Shown one piece after another: positions 43,043-54,737 of a stretch of 64,000 nucleotides of DNA (within the stretch, counting starts at the first letter, position 1; the number at the start of each line of letters is the position of its first letter). Below the pieces are notes generated by a model. It was not told the origin of the DNA. It did not search any database and was given only the letters and a program-made list of their open reading frames with translations. This stretch comes from Knoxdaviesia capensis (taxonomy: Eukaryota; Ascomycota; Sordariomycetes; Microascales; Gondwanamycetaceae), in assembly GCA_001510575.1 (NCBI GenBank), contig LNGK01000003.1:6883-70882 (forward strand). Reading direction: 5' to 3'. The position numbers and the translations under genes were made by a program.

Positions 43043-44735
43043 TTAAACACCATCCATCAAAGCCCGCGTGGCAAGCTGCTCGTTCTTGTTCCCCAGCTTG
43101 GAGATCTGCAGGAACACGTCGACGCCGTAGCCCTCGAGCGAGTGCAGGTTCAGCGAGCCGGCCCAGTACTCGGCGTACACGCGGCTGAGCGGGAGGCCCA
43201 TGCCGAGGCGCAGGTTGGGCGGGCGGCTGGACAGGCTGGACAGCGAGCCGCTGGACGTGGCGACCGTGGTGGTGGTGGCGGCGAGGGTGCCCTCGACGGC
43301 GCCGATCGTGCTGTAGCTGGCCGGAGTGCGCAGGTCGGCGCGGCCGAGCTCCTCGTTGAGCATCTGCAGCTCCTGCATGGTGGCGGCCATCAGCGGCACC
43401 TTCTGCAGGTTCTCCAGCCGCGCCTTGCTCTTCGGGCCCTTGCCGAACGACCACAGGTACGCCACGTCGTCGCGCGGGATGCCGCCGCCGCGGTCGCAGA
43501 TGCGGATGACCACGTGCTGCGCGGACTCGCAGATCGTCACTTCGATCGGTGGCGGCGTGGCCTGGGCCGCCGCGCCGCCAAGCTTCTGCTGCCGCTCGAT
43601 CACCGCTTGCACGGAGTTGCGGAGGAGCTCGCCGACGATGTATTCGATGTGGCTGAGGATGTACGGGAAGTTCGTTGCTAGGTGGCCCTCGATCTTGATT
43701 TCGGGCACGATCACGCTGGGTCCGTACGTCGCTTGCGCGAGCGCCTGCACAGCCTTGCCGCACCGCTCAACCACGTCCTTGGCGATGCACTTGATGAACA
43801 CCTCGCCGATGTAGTCTGATGCATCGAGCTTGGCGCCCGGGGTAAACCACGAGGCGTTGAATGTTTCGGTCAACGACAGGTGTTGTTCGGCGATCACTCG
43901 CCTCGATATGCGCTGTAGTACCAAGAAAGATTCCATGGTCAGTATTTCGCTGATACCGAGTGTCGCTCTGGCTGGGGGGCCCGATACTCACAGATCGGAG
44001 AATTGTGTTCATAAACTTGTCAAGACCCTGTGAGTCCATTAGACCGTCACACTCCAAAATGCCCATGGCCAGCTTCGGAATGACTGTAAGATGTGCGCGC
44101 AGGTTCTTGCGGATGACCTTGCACAGCTCGTCATTCTCGTCCGTGCTTGTGATGGGCTTGATTTTGCGGAACGTGTCGAAGGCCGTGTAGTAGAGATCGT
44201 ACACCTCGCTGATGTGTTTATTCGAGACCACCGCGTAGGGGAGTTGTTGCATGTCGCGGATCCGGTGCGCTATTCTGCGGAGGGCGTTAGCACGTGCCGC
44301 CTCGGCGCAAGCTTAGGGGAACCTGTGTCTCAACGGGCGGAGTAGGCCGTCGGAGAGGGGTGAGTTGGGCTGTTGACTTACCGTGTGGGCAGCTCTGTTC
44401 GTAGGTAGTTCGCCGAGTCAATCAATCGCGCCTCCGTGAGGTTCTTGCCGAACACCATCAACTGGCGCAGGCTGATCGACCTCGCCTCTTTCGCGACCCA
44501 TCTGAGAAAGGCAAGTCAGCAATGTTAGAAACGAACAAACAAGCCATACCATCACCTTCTCAAGCTACACGGAACACCCAAGCTCGAATAATAACTCTTG
44601 CGACGTCTCAAAACACACTTACTCGTCCAACACCGATACCGGCCGCCAAGCTGCTGAGCTGGCAAGCAGTCGTCTTTGCGCGGCCACGCCGCCGCTCCAA
44701 GCTTGGAGCGGGCTGACGGCGTGACGGAGCGCCAT
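43043..44735 (-). CDS. Mitochondrial protein kinase of the PDK/BCKDK family
   Basis: The enzyme phosphorylates and so switches off the pyruvate (or branched-chain ketoacid) dehydrogenase complex in the matrix. Four exons (44735-44623, 44501-44382, 44274-43992, 43912-43043) encode 461 residues. MALRHAVSPLQAWSGG and the following Arg/Ala/Ser residues form a mitochondrial presequence. The BCDHK helical domain (about 40-215) includes ISLRQLMVFGKNLTEARLI and VIAEQHLSLTETF. The GHKL ATPase domain has the N-box ELLRNSVQAVIE (267-278), G1 box DRGGGIP (312-318) and G2 box GMGLP (409-413). A Thr/Ser-rich insertion of about 35 residues sits in the ATP lid before the G2 box. Fungi have two such paralogues (PKP1 and PKP2 in yeast); I cannot say which this is. 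Confidence 0.92.
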
Positions 44736-45848
44736 AGTAGAAAAAAAAGTTATACGGCTGACTCTTGTACTCGTGAAGGCGGAAGGGTAAGAAACAGTGA
44801 ACACAAGGTGGCAGACTTTCGAGAATTGCCGAGTGTGTCGAGGTAAGACATCAAGGCTGAGATACAGCTTTCGAGAGAATTAAGAGTCATGGAAGCCCTG
44901 AAGTTTTCGTGTTCTGGGCCTGGGTTACGCTAGTAACCCTAAGATTTAGTGAACCCCACTCAGGTCCAACTTTATCTTCACCCACAGAATCGGTGAGATT
45001 CCTCCAGGATTTCACACCCAGAATTAAACAATACACGGCAGCCGCCGACATCGGTATTAACAGTAACACATCGAATTGCATCAAACCTAAGAGAACTAAG
45101 GGAAAACTTGAGAGATAACACGAAGAGTAGACACCAGCTGATCTCCCGAGTACAAGTTAACGAAGGCGGAGCGTCTCCGAGCAACTCTTGTACCAGCACC
45201 AAAAAAACCAGCGAGCAGCCGAGAGAACAGAATCGTGAGGACGAAGTTGTGAAGCGAGCAATCGAAGAGGACAAAGAAAAAAACAGAAGACAAACAATAA
45301 AAACCCGAGGAGAATTGCACTTTTATCCCGTCACCCCGTTCCCATCTGCGGTTTCCCACCAAATAACTTGCGCCATGTGATCCTCATAACTGAGCAAGGA
45401 AACGAAATAAAATAAGAATTATCACATCTGGTTAAGCCTGACTAAGATTACACATTCTCCAAGACTACGAACGGACGACAGCAACAGAAACGAACGAACG
45501 CCAGACGTTGGGGGTATGCGAGCGAACGAAACAGAAACAGAAACAAAATCAATATTAATAACACACGCGCGCGATCGTAGAATTAGTCAATATATAATTG
45601 TCTGTCAGGGAAAAGAAGAAGTAATAGGAAGAAGAGGCGGGAAAAAGCAGGAGAATAAAAAAGAATAAAGAAAAAGAAACACAATATCCCGAAACGAAGT
45701 AAAATGATAAAAAAGGGAGGGGAAGGGGAAGAGGGAGAAGGTTTTTGGAAAATACTAGCTGCGGACATGTCGTCGTGGTTAGAAGAACAAGAGAAAAACA
45801 AAAGCAGAAAGTAGGGTATTAGCCATTCTCGCTCGAACTTTCTTTGGC
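44736..45848. other. Intergenic region PDK/septin
   Basis: About 1.1 kb of A-rich sequence lies between the septin stop and the PDK start on the same strand. Only unsupported short open frames are present. Confidence 0.5.
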
Positions 45849-47403
45849 TTAACGGCGGCCGTGGCTGCGGACGGCACCACCCTGCAGACCCTCCAACTCC
45901 GACTCAAGCTGCTTGATCTGAGCATGCGTCTGCTCGAGATCCTTGTTAAGGCGGTCGCGCTCAGCGATCAGCTTCTGCTCCCATTGCCGGAAGCGCTGCT
46001 CCTCGATCTTGACCTGCTCGGTGAAGCGCTTGCGGAGGGCCTCTTCCTCCTCCTTGAACTTGGGGTTGTCCAGCTTCCGTGGCCGGGCCTCGCCGAACTT
46101 GCGAGTCTCCATCTGCTGGGCACGGTAGGCCTCATAGTGAAGCTCCTCGGTGGTGTGGATGAGATCCAGCATGTGGGTGCGGATGAGAATGGACCGCAGC
46201 TTCTTGAAGTCGCAGTGGTCCTCGTTCTCAACCTCAGCGACACCCCACGAGTATTGCCGACCCTTGACAATGCGGCCATCGCCGGTCTTAACGTCCTTCT
46301 CGGAACCGATGACAGCAAAAGGCATGGCGGCCATCAGGCTGCGGGCGTGCTGGGCAGCCGATTCGTCATCCTCCTCGATGGGCGGCTGGTAGATCTTGAT
46401 GCTCTGAGCCTCGATGACGGCGCGGATCTGTAGAGTTGAGGGAGAAGAGTTAGGGTTAGTTAGCTTGTCGTCGTTTCTTGCAAACCGGATAGAAACCGTG
46501 GAGACAGAGTATCAAGGTAAAACAAGAGCCGGGAAACATACGCGCTGCTTGAACTTGGACAGGTCAGCCGGGCTGAGCGTGTCGGCCTTGGCGATGACGG
46601 GAATCAGGTTGACTCTCGAGCAGAGTCTCTTCATCACCTCGACGTCAAGGGGCTTCAGGGTGTGACCGGTGGGGCGGATGAAGTACAGGCAGGCGTGAAC
46701 TCGCAGATCGATCTTCTCCTGGCGACGAGGCTGCTGCTCCTGAAGCATGTACGATTCGTGCTGGTCATCGAGGAACTCGATGATGGGCATCCACGAATCA
46801 CGGTTGTTGACATAATCACCGAATCCAGGGGTATCAATAACGGTAAGGCGGACTGGAGACACGAACGAAGAGATGCGATGCTGTTAGTGAGGGTGAACCG
46901 AATGTTTGAGGATGGCACGCCGAGAACACAAAACCAAATGTCTCCAATGGACACGAGACCCCGGATCGCCCTTACCCTTGAAAAACTTCTCCTCAAGCTC
47001 GGCCTTGGTGATCTCAATCTCAACGGTCTTGTCGACCTGCTTCTGATGGCGGCGCTTGTGGTCGGCATAGTTCTTGATGGTCGTCGAGAAGAGCGTGTTG
47101 ATGAAAGTGGTTTTTCCGAGGCCAGACTCTCCAGCAACCTGAGCGCAGACAATACAGATACGAACGTGTTAGTTTACGGTGTGTTCCAAGTTCATCTTAG
47201 CTTTGATGTACCGGTCCCTGGACAATCGGTGAGGCCCGGGATTCAGGGGAGCCCGATCAATGGGGTCCGGTCCGAGAAGAACACAAGAAGTCACTGACCA
47301 TAATCGTGAAGGCAGCACCGCGCTTAGCCACGATCTTGTGACGCTGGTTGGGCAGGTTGGCGATACCAATCGCCGAAGCGCTCTCGGCAGTCGAGGGAGC
47401 CAT
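45849..47403 (-). CDS. Septin, Cdc12/AspC type
   Basis: Septins are GTP-binding proteins that form filaments at septa, hyphal tips and branch sites. Four exons (47403-47299, 47138-46976, 46852-46542, 46427-45849) encode 385 residues. The N-terminal polybasic region IGIANLPNQRHKIVAKRG is followed by the P-loop GESGLGKT (38-45), the G3 motif DTPGFG (96-101), the G4 motif AKAD (about 177) and the septin unique element near residue 250-290. The C-terminal extension is a coiled coil (about 310-380). The phrase IANLPNQRHKIV and the coiled tail point to the Cdc12 group (AspC of Aspergillus) rather than Cdc3, Cdc10 or Cdc11. It is divergent from PWP2. Confidence 0.93.
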
Positions 47404-48473
47404 CGTGGAGAGGTTTCAGGGGGGGAAATCACGGAAACCGAGAGAATGATTTTGCGGACGTTTGTGCGGTCTGGCGAGAGAAACAGCAGGAAAAAGGTCA
47501 GGGGAACGAGAAAACCGTCTGACCGAACAATTATATATTACCGTTAAGAAACGATGGGGAAAAAAAGGGGGCACGTCAGAAAAGAAACCTTCGTCTGATG
47601 TGAAGCGGAGGGGGGAATTGTCAAGGAGGAAGAAGAGGAAAAACAAAACAACAAAAAGAATAGAATAGGCTGTTGAGCTGGATTTTTGTTTCGTTCGTTT
47701 CGCAGAAGTTTTTAAGATGATGAACACGGTGGGACAGGGTCTGAAGTGTTCAATTCAAGAGTAAGGGGGGTTGATTTTCCAAGGAAGTCGTTCAGGGGGA
47801 AAAAGGAAAAATAAAGCGAGGATCGAAGGAAAAGACACCACCTCCCCAATTTTCTGCAGCTTTCCCCTATACTAAAATGCTGCGTGCAAGGTCGTACTGT
47901 GCTTAACTTGACCGTTTAAGGGGAATCCTGGGGCCGGGTCCCTGAACGCCTCACAGACGCCACACCAACGGAGGAGGAAATGCACAGTACACTGTGTAGA
48001 CTGTGCGACTCCTGACAAGAAATCGAGTTAACCAGATGTGGCGTAGCCTTGCGGCTAACCGTAAGGGGACTAGCAGTTCTCAGACAGGCCAGGTTGACTC
48101 AGCTTGAGATTGGCGCTTGATTTGCAGACTGGGAAATTACGAGGCTGCCAGCTGCTGGCAGCTGTGACCAGACGCTGGCAGCTGGTGGCGGCTGTTCTAT
48201 AAAAGCAAGCAAAAGCCCCACTATGAAGTTGAAAATTTCTGGGTCTTATCGATAAGCGAAGGGTTCAATTTGGCAGGCTTTTTTTTTTTTTTTTTTTTGG
48301 GATATTAAATCTCAATGACTATCACGATCTCTAGCGAGCCTCATATTCTTCTAACTGAAGTTAACCAACCTTGAAAACTGTCATTGCCGATCATACTCTC
48401 TTCTATATCTTCAAGGGCACCTTATTTTACGCCTCCCTTCCTCAGCTGTCATCGGCATGCTGGTATCGGGACA
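47404..48473. promoter_or_regulatory. Divergent promoter region septin/PWP2
   Basis: About 1.07 kb lies between outward-facing ATGs. It carries a T-run at about 48276-48298 and short GCTGCCAGCTG-type repeats around 48145-48190. Promoter function is inferred; no specific site was assigned. Confidence 0.4.
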
Positions 48474-51301
48474 ATGAAGACCGATTTCAAGGTTCGTATC
48501 TCTAGTGCTTGACCGCAGAGTTCTTGAGTCTCCTCTACTAACACGGCTTGCAGTTTTCCAACCTTTTGGGCACGGTATACTGCCAAGGGAACCTGCTGTT
48601 TGACCCTGAAGGCACACACCTGTTCTCTCCGGTCGGCAACCGGGTTTCCGTCTTCAACCTCGTCGAGTATGCTGCTCTAAACTACCCTTGATGCGTGCAT
48701 CTTGAGAATCACCTACTGACACTTCCATTGTGCACCTTCAGCAACAAATCCTACACCCTCCCGTTCGCCCACCGCAAAAACATCTCCCGTATCGGCCTCT
48801 CTCCGCGCGGCAACCTCCTCCTCTCGATCGACGAAGACGGCGTTGCCATTCTGACCAACGTCCCGCGCCGCATCTCGATATACCAGTTCTCTCTCAAATC
48901 CCCCGTCACCGCCGTTGCCTTCTCGCCATGCGGCCGCTACTTTGCCGTTGGTCTTCGACGGCGGATCGAAGTCTGGCACGTGCCTGATACCCCGGACTCG
49001 AACCCCGACGGCACCGTGGAGTTTGCGCCGTTTGCGCGGCACCACCGACACACGCAGCACTTCGACGACGTGCTACACCTGGAGTGGTCGAGCGACTCGC
49101 GGTTCTTTCTCAGCACCTCGAAAGATCTGACTGCGCGGATATGGAGTGTCAATGCCGAAGAGGGGTTTGTGCCTACCGTGCTGTCGGGCCACAAGCAGTC
49201 GGTGATTGGCGCGTACTTCTCGGCTGACCAGGAAACAATATACACGATCAGCAAGGACGGTGCGGTGTTCGAATGGAAGTACGTCGCACCACTAAGTGGG
49301 AACGACGACGACGACGATGAGGACATGGCAGCGGAGAAGTTCCGCTGGCGGGTGGTGAACCGCCACTACTTCATGCAGGGCAGTGCGCACGTGCGGTGCG
49401 CAACTTACCACGCCGAGTCCGGGCTGTTGGTGGCCGGCTTCTCTAACGGCGTGTTCAGCCTATACGAGATGCCGGGTTTCAACCCGATCCACAAGCTGAG
49501 CATCTCGCAAAACGACATTGACTTTGTCACCATCAACAAGAGCGGCGAGTGGCTGGCGTTTGGCGCGTCCAAGCTCGGCCAGCTGCTCGTGTGGGAGTGG
49601 CAGTCGGAGTCGTACATCCTCAAGCAGCAGGGCCACTTCGACTCGATCAACGCGCTGGTGTACTCGCCCGACGGCAAGCGCGTGGTCACCACGGCCGATG
49701 ACGGCAAGATCAAGGTGTGGGACGTGGATTCGGGGTTCTGTATCGTGACGTTCACCGAGCACACCAGCGGCGTGACGGCATGCGAGTTCGCCAAGAAGGG
49801 CAACGTGCTCTTCACGGCTAGTCTTGACGGCTCGATCCGGGCGTGGGACCTGATCCGGTTCCGCAACTTCAGGACGTTCACAGCACCGACTCGGTTGTCG
49901 TTCTCCAGCCTCGCAGTTGACCCCAGCGGCGAGGTGGTGGCGGCTGGCTCGCTCGACTCGTTTGACGTGCATATCTGGAGTGTGCAGAACGGCCAGCTGC
50001 TCGATAGACTCTCCGGCCATGAGGGCCCCGTGTCGACACTGGCTTTCTCCCCCGACGGCACCCACCTGGTCAGCGGCAGCTGGGACCGAACGGCCCGTAT
50101 CTGGTCGATCTTCAGCCGCACGCAGACCAGCGAGCCCGTGCAGCTGCAGGCCGACGTGGTCGCGCTAGCCATCCGACCAGACTCTGACCAGCTGGCCATT
50201 GCGACGCTGGACGGCCAGCTGTCCTTCTGGGCTATTGCCGATGGCCGGCAAGTTGCGACCATTGACGGGCGCCGCGACATTTCGGGCGGTCGCAAAGTTA
50301 CCGACCGCCGGACGGCGGCCAACTCGTCTGACTCGTCCAAGAGCTTCGCGACCATCCGCTACAGCACTGACGGCACGTGCCTCCTGGCCGCCGGGTCCAG
50401 CAAGTACATCTGCCTGTACTCGGTCTCGACCATGGTGCTGCTGCGCAAGTTCACTGTCAGCATCAACCTGTCGCTGTCCGGCACGCAGGAGTTCCTCAAC
50501 AGCAAGCTGCTGACCGAGGCCGGCGCGCAGGCGCTCCTAGACGACCAGGAGGCATCCGACCGCGAGGACCGCGCCGACCTGACCCTCCCCGGGTCCAAGC
50601 GCGGCGGCGACCCGTCGGCGCGGCGCAAGCTGGCGGACGTGCGGGTGAGCGGGGTCGCGTTCTCGCCCGACGGGGCGGCGTTCTGCGCGGCGTCGACCGA
50701 GGGCCTGCTGATCTTCAGCATCGAGTCGTCGCTCTCGTTCGACCCGTTCGACCTGTCGATCGAGGTGACGCCGGCCTCCACGCTGGCGGTGCTGCGCGAG
50801 CACGCCGACTACCTGCAGGCGCTGGTGATGGCGTTCCGGCTGAACGACGCGCGGCTGATCCGCCACGTGTTCCAGGCGGTGCCGCCGCGCGACATTGCGC
50901 TGGTGGTGTCGGGCCTGCCGGTCACGTACGTGCCGCGGCTGCTGCGGTTCGTGGCCGCGCAGACCGAGGACTCGCCGCACATGGAGTTCTGTCTGCGGTG
51001 GATCCGCGCGGTGGTCGATGCGCACGGCGTGTGGCTCGCGGCCAACCGCGCCAAGGTCGACGTGGACCTGCGGATGGTGGCGCGCGCGGTGGCGCGCATG
51101 CGCGATGAGATTCGGCGGCTGGCCGACGAGAACGTGTATACGGTCGAGTACCTGCTCGGCGCGCAGCACCGCCAGGAGCAGCAGAAGCAGCTGGAGGCCG
51201 GCGGTTCTGTAGCCAAGACACCGGCTCGCGATGTGGATGAACTGATGGTGGGGGCTCTAGATAGCAGCGATGGCGAGGACGAGTGGATAGGACTGGAGTA
51301 G
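48474..51301 (+). CDS. PWP2/UTP1, WD40 subunit of the small-subunit processome
   Basis: Pwp2 is a core scaffold of the UTP-B subcomplex that binds the 5' external spacer of pre-rRNA in the nucleolus. Three exons (48474-48491, 48554-48666, 48742-51301) encode 896 residues; the first exon has only six codons (MKTDFK). The family start FSNLLGTVYCQGNLLF and VSVFNLVDNKSYTLPF is present. Two WD40 propellers follow to about residue 600, with clear repeats such as LSGHEGPVSTLAFSPDG and SGSWDRTARIW. An acidic insert (DDDDDED) lies near 215. The C-terminal Utp12 domain (about 700-830) has LREHADYLQALVMAFRLND. It ends in an acidic tail. Confidence 0.96.
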
Positions 51302-51628
51302 TTCGCTGTATAGGGTGTAGTCGTAGCTTTTTCTATTGCATTGCTTTCTTGTTCTTCTCGGGAGTTGATGGGCTTGGTTGGTTAGTCTCTGGGTTCCAGA
51401 ACAATAAAAAGTGTTTGCTTTGCTGTATCTTCTTCATATTTGAAGGTGCACAGGCCCGTGATATACTGAGAGAGATGTCTTGGGGCGGTTATGAACTTGA
51501 TTTCAAGGAGGTGAAGGATCTTATTTGTTTTCATTTATCTTGAACTAAACTGCCTAACTGAATCTGTGATACGTCCAGAATGGACTCACAAAGTTGCACA
51601 CGACATCTTACACGAGCAAAGAAGCCAT
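51302..51628. other. Short convergent intergenic region
   Basis: These 327 bases hold the 3' ends of PWP2 and the octad-repeat gene. Nothing else was seen. Confidence 0.55.
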
Positions 51629-52950
51629 TTACTGAGGTGCCGGACGCGGGCCCGGGTTGGACATAGCCGCGCGGTCACAGGAACCATCCACCACGGGGCA
51701 CCCGAGACGATTGACCAAGGGAGGCAAGCCGCGCGCGGCGCGGCGCGCGGCGTGGCTCATGTGGGTCTCCGAGACTAGCCGAGCCTGCGCGGCAGCCTCC
51801 GCCTGGGTCCGCTGCTGGAGCATATACTGGATATTGAGCTGGACAGGAGTCAGGGGCCCGGGCGGGACTGGGGGCGCTTCCCGCCTGCCCTCCGCGGCGC
51901 GGACGGGGTCGTCCCCGAGCTGCCAATCGCGCCCGGTGGGGGACTGGGCAGGGTGACGCGGGGGGTGCGGGGATTGGGACAGCGACGGGCTGTACACGCC
52001 TGGCGGGACCCGGTCCACCGGACTGCGGGAGGTCAACGTGGCGTGGGTAAGCGCGAGCCACTGGCACTGTCCGCAGCGTCCGCACTGGCCGCACGCGGCG
52101 GCGGCGGCGGCGCCGGCCTGGTGGGTGGCAGCGGCCTTGGCCCGGAGGAGCCGCAGTTGCTCCTCCTGTGCGAGCCGCAGCTGCTCCTCGTACGCAAGCC
52201 GCAGCCGCCCCTCCTGTGCGAGCCACAGCTGCTCCCGCTGGAACATGCTCCGGGCGTGCGCTTCGCGGATCCCGATGGCGGTTTCCAGCGTGAGCGGGAC
52301 CGCTGTGGGCCCGACCTCCGGGAAGCGGGCGACGAGCGCGGTCATCTTGGCGGGGTTTGCCACGAGCACGGGGATGTGCTCGAGGTCTCTGGAGTTGAAC
52401 CCAAGAGACGCCTAGCAAGCCACAACCCCCGGAAGAGAGGAGAGGGTCAAATTAGCATAAGTGCGAACACCAAAAAGCGAGTAGCAGGGAAAGAGAGGAA
52501 AAAAAAGGAAATTCTGCGAGGAAGGCATACCAGAACGCCCTTCAACGCGGGTGTAACTTCAAAGAGCCGGAACCCCTTGCCCCAGGGACGGCAGTGCGAG
52601 AAGACCCGCGCGGCGGGAATCTTCTGAGGGACTGTGTCATCAAAGAGGAGGCCGAGCGAGAGCTCCGGCGCCGAAAGGCCGTAAGTGTCGGCAATCGGGA
52701 CAGAGCCGGCGGGAGCAGAGGCGGAAGCCGAAGCAGAGGAGGGAGCGGGAGCGGGAGCGGGAGCAGGAACGGGGGCAAGGGCAGGAGTCGGAGTCGGGGC
52801 AAGAGGAGGAGGAGAAGAAGCTGGAGGGGCCAGCTGGAAGGTGGCGCTGCCCACAATTCCAGGTACTCCCGGAGACGCAGCATCCTCTCGGGAGACCATG
52901 ACGGCGTCGGCCAGGATGGAGCCCGAATCGGAAAGCGAGGCTGAATCCAT
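51629..52950 (-). CDS. Unknown protein with octad coiled repeat and CxxC cluster
   Basis: I do not recognise this protein. Two exons, 52950-52531 and 52411-51629, encode 400 residues; the junction is phase 0 (GTPALKGVL-type end joined to ASLGFNSRDLEHIPV), with a GTATGC donor and CTAG acceptor. Features in order: a Pro/Ala-rich segment (about 40-85); a possibly folded block (about 88-190, with LSLGLLFDDTVPQ and a helix TLETAIGIREAHAR); four tandem eight-residue repeats of the pattern xQLRLAQE (about 200-231); an Ala run; the cysteine cluster CGQCGRCGQC (Cys247, 250, 253, 256); and a Pro/Arg-rich tail. The start at 52950 is the first ATG in frame, and a further upstream exon is possible. The GC-rich frame, splice sites and helical block support a real gene. 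Confidence 0.6.
52149..52244. repeat. Coding minisatellite of four 24-base units
   Basis: Units start at 52149, 52173, 52197 and 52221, each beginning AGCC(G/A)CAG on the plus strand. They encode the eight-residue repeat in the minus-strand unknown protein. The period is exactly 24 bases, so changes in copy number keep the frame. Confidence 0.85.
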
Positions 52951-53284
52951 GATGGCAGAGAAGGATATCTAGAGTCAGTTTGCGAAGATATGATTGACAG
53001 ATGAGGTGACGGATAAGAAAACGGGACCTGGGAAAGCGAAGATAGAAACACAAAGCCTTGGAGCAATAGGCAATGGAGGAAGAATCGCGAAGAACAAAGA
53101 GAAGAGAGAAAGAGGGGAGGGAAGAAAGAAATAGAGAGCAAGCAAGCGGAGAGGGGACGAATGCTCTAAAACACACTTACCCCTCATGTTAAGAGAGAGG
53201 TTAGTCATGTCGGGATGCCTGATTCATCGTCCACCGTAAGTCCGCGTGCAGTTGCGGCCCCTTTGATATCACGGGGGTGGTGAG

Positions 53285-53925
53285 TCAGGACTTACGTATG
53301 GACCAGCGGCAGGAGAGCTGCTTCTCAGCCCACCGGTGCACCGCCAGCTCTGCCGAGGGGTTGCGGTCTTCCGGTCGCCATTGGAGCATGCCGCGGACCA
53401 TATCGGGGAACAGCTCGTTGTCGGCGCCGTCGAGAGGGGTTTCCAGGGACTCGAGGGTCCGGGGCGCCGGGGGAGCTCGATGCCGGCGTTCCAGGCTCCT
53501 GTGTGGTGAGTTCGGGCAGTTTGGTTAGTTGGGGGCACATGTCCTCAACCCAGCTCACCGGCATGCACAAGCCCACACTGGCTGTGCAAGTAATCCGGCG
53601 CCGAGAACACGCGGTGCAGGACAAATCGCCAGCACCGGCGGCGGCAGCCTGTCGATCGGGTTCCGCCCTAGGAACGCCCGCATGTTCTCGCCTAGCGCCG
53701 GGTGCACCAGACACTAGTGCATGCCCCCCCCCCCTCCCCCNTCCCCCGCCGGCCCGGCCTCGACAAAACGCGTCCAGCAGCGGCCGCAGCGCGTCCCGGC
53801 CGGCGTGGTCCGGCGCTCGGCCGTCGCGTACGCGCACCAGCGCGTCCAGCTCGGTGGGCGGGGTGGGGGCCGAGCGAGCTTCCGCGGATGAAGAGCCTGA
53901 CCGCCACGTGCGAGTGGGTACCGGT
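53285..53925 (-). pseudogene. Decayed SRPK-like protein kinase
   Basis: Pieces of a fungal SR-protein-kinase-like protein lie in order on the minus strand but in different frames. They are an N-lobe piece (VAVRLFIRGSSLG), then GRDALRPLLDAF, then LVHPALGENMRAFLGRNPI and RLPPPVLA, then FVLHRVFSAPDYLHSQCGLV, and finally NAGIELPRRPGP and FPDMVRGMLQWRPEDRNPS. Successive pieces require at least three frame changes, and a TAG stop directly precedes the LVHPALGEN piece. The catalytic loop, metal-binding DFG and most of the C-lobe are missing between LVHA and NAGIEL. An unresolved base (N) at 53741 sits in a poly-C run within it, so one frame change could be a sequence error, but the missing core cannot be. 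The gene is dead or its sequence is incomplete. Confidence 0.75.
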
Positions 53926-54737
53926 GCGGTTGATAGCAGCCGGGAACGTTGGCTGGTTCCACGTTGGTTTTCACATCTGCAAGTCACAAGTCGTTCACCC
54001 TTTTTTCACGTGTACTGCAGTTATCGGTTGCCTGGCGGAGGTGGTTCACACGCACTGCAGGTCTTCTGCTAACTACGGCCGTCGACATCGCCCCGAGCCC
54101 CAGCTGAGGGTTGTATGTCGTTGGCTGAGTGGATTCACATAGAGGCGCGCGCGTTTCCGGGATCCGGCACACCTTAGGGTTCGCGACCCTAGCTTCTCAC
54201 GGACATTTCCCCGTCAGAAGCAACATTTACACTCCGGCGATAAGGACATGAAGGCGGGGAAATTTGACTGAATTTGTAGGGGACGCGAAAACTGTCTAAG
54301 GGGAATAGAAAGGACAAGAAGGCAAGATAGGCACACCGCCCCGTCTCCACACTGTAGTTCTCACAGCTCACCAATAGGGGGAAGTGGCCTCTCTGGAAGA
54401 ATCGCAAACGAAAAGGAAAAACAGAAAATCACAAGAAGATAGCGTACGGACATATAAAGCGGGCTGTCAAAGTGGAAACTGTAATTCGGGGGCACATAAG
54501 TGAGATTTGGGAACGGAAAAGGAAGAAGCAGAATTGGCATTTGAGCCCTGCGGAAGAGAGAGAGGGGGAGGTTCGGACCATCTGGTTTATTTCTTTCTGC
54601 AACTCATTTTTGTGTTATCCACCAACGGATTCCATGTCTAAAAAAAAACGGATGGACCCCGTTGAATTAACTGTAACTTCTTGTAAAGAAAAAAAAAAGG
54701 GGGGGGTTCCCGCTTTGTGTTCCTGAGGGAGGGTCGT
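53926..54737. other. Intergenic region between kinase relic and NAP gene
   Basis: About 800 bases contain an A-run then G-run at 54685-54705 and no supported gene. It probably includes the 3' UTR of the NAP/SET gene. Confidence 0.5.
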
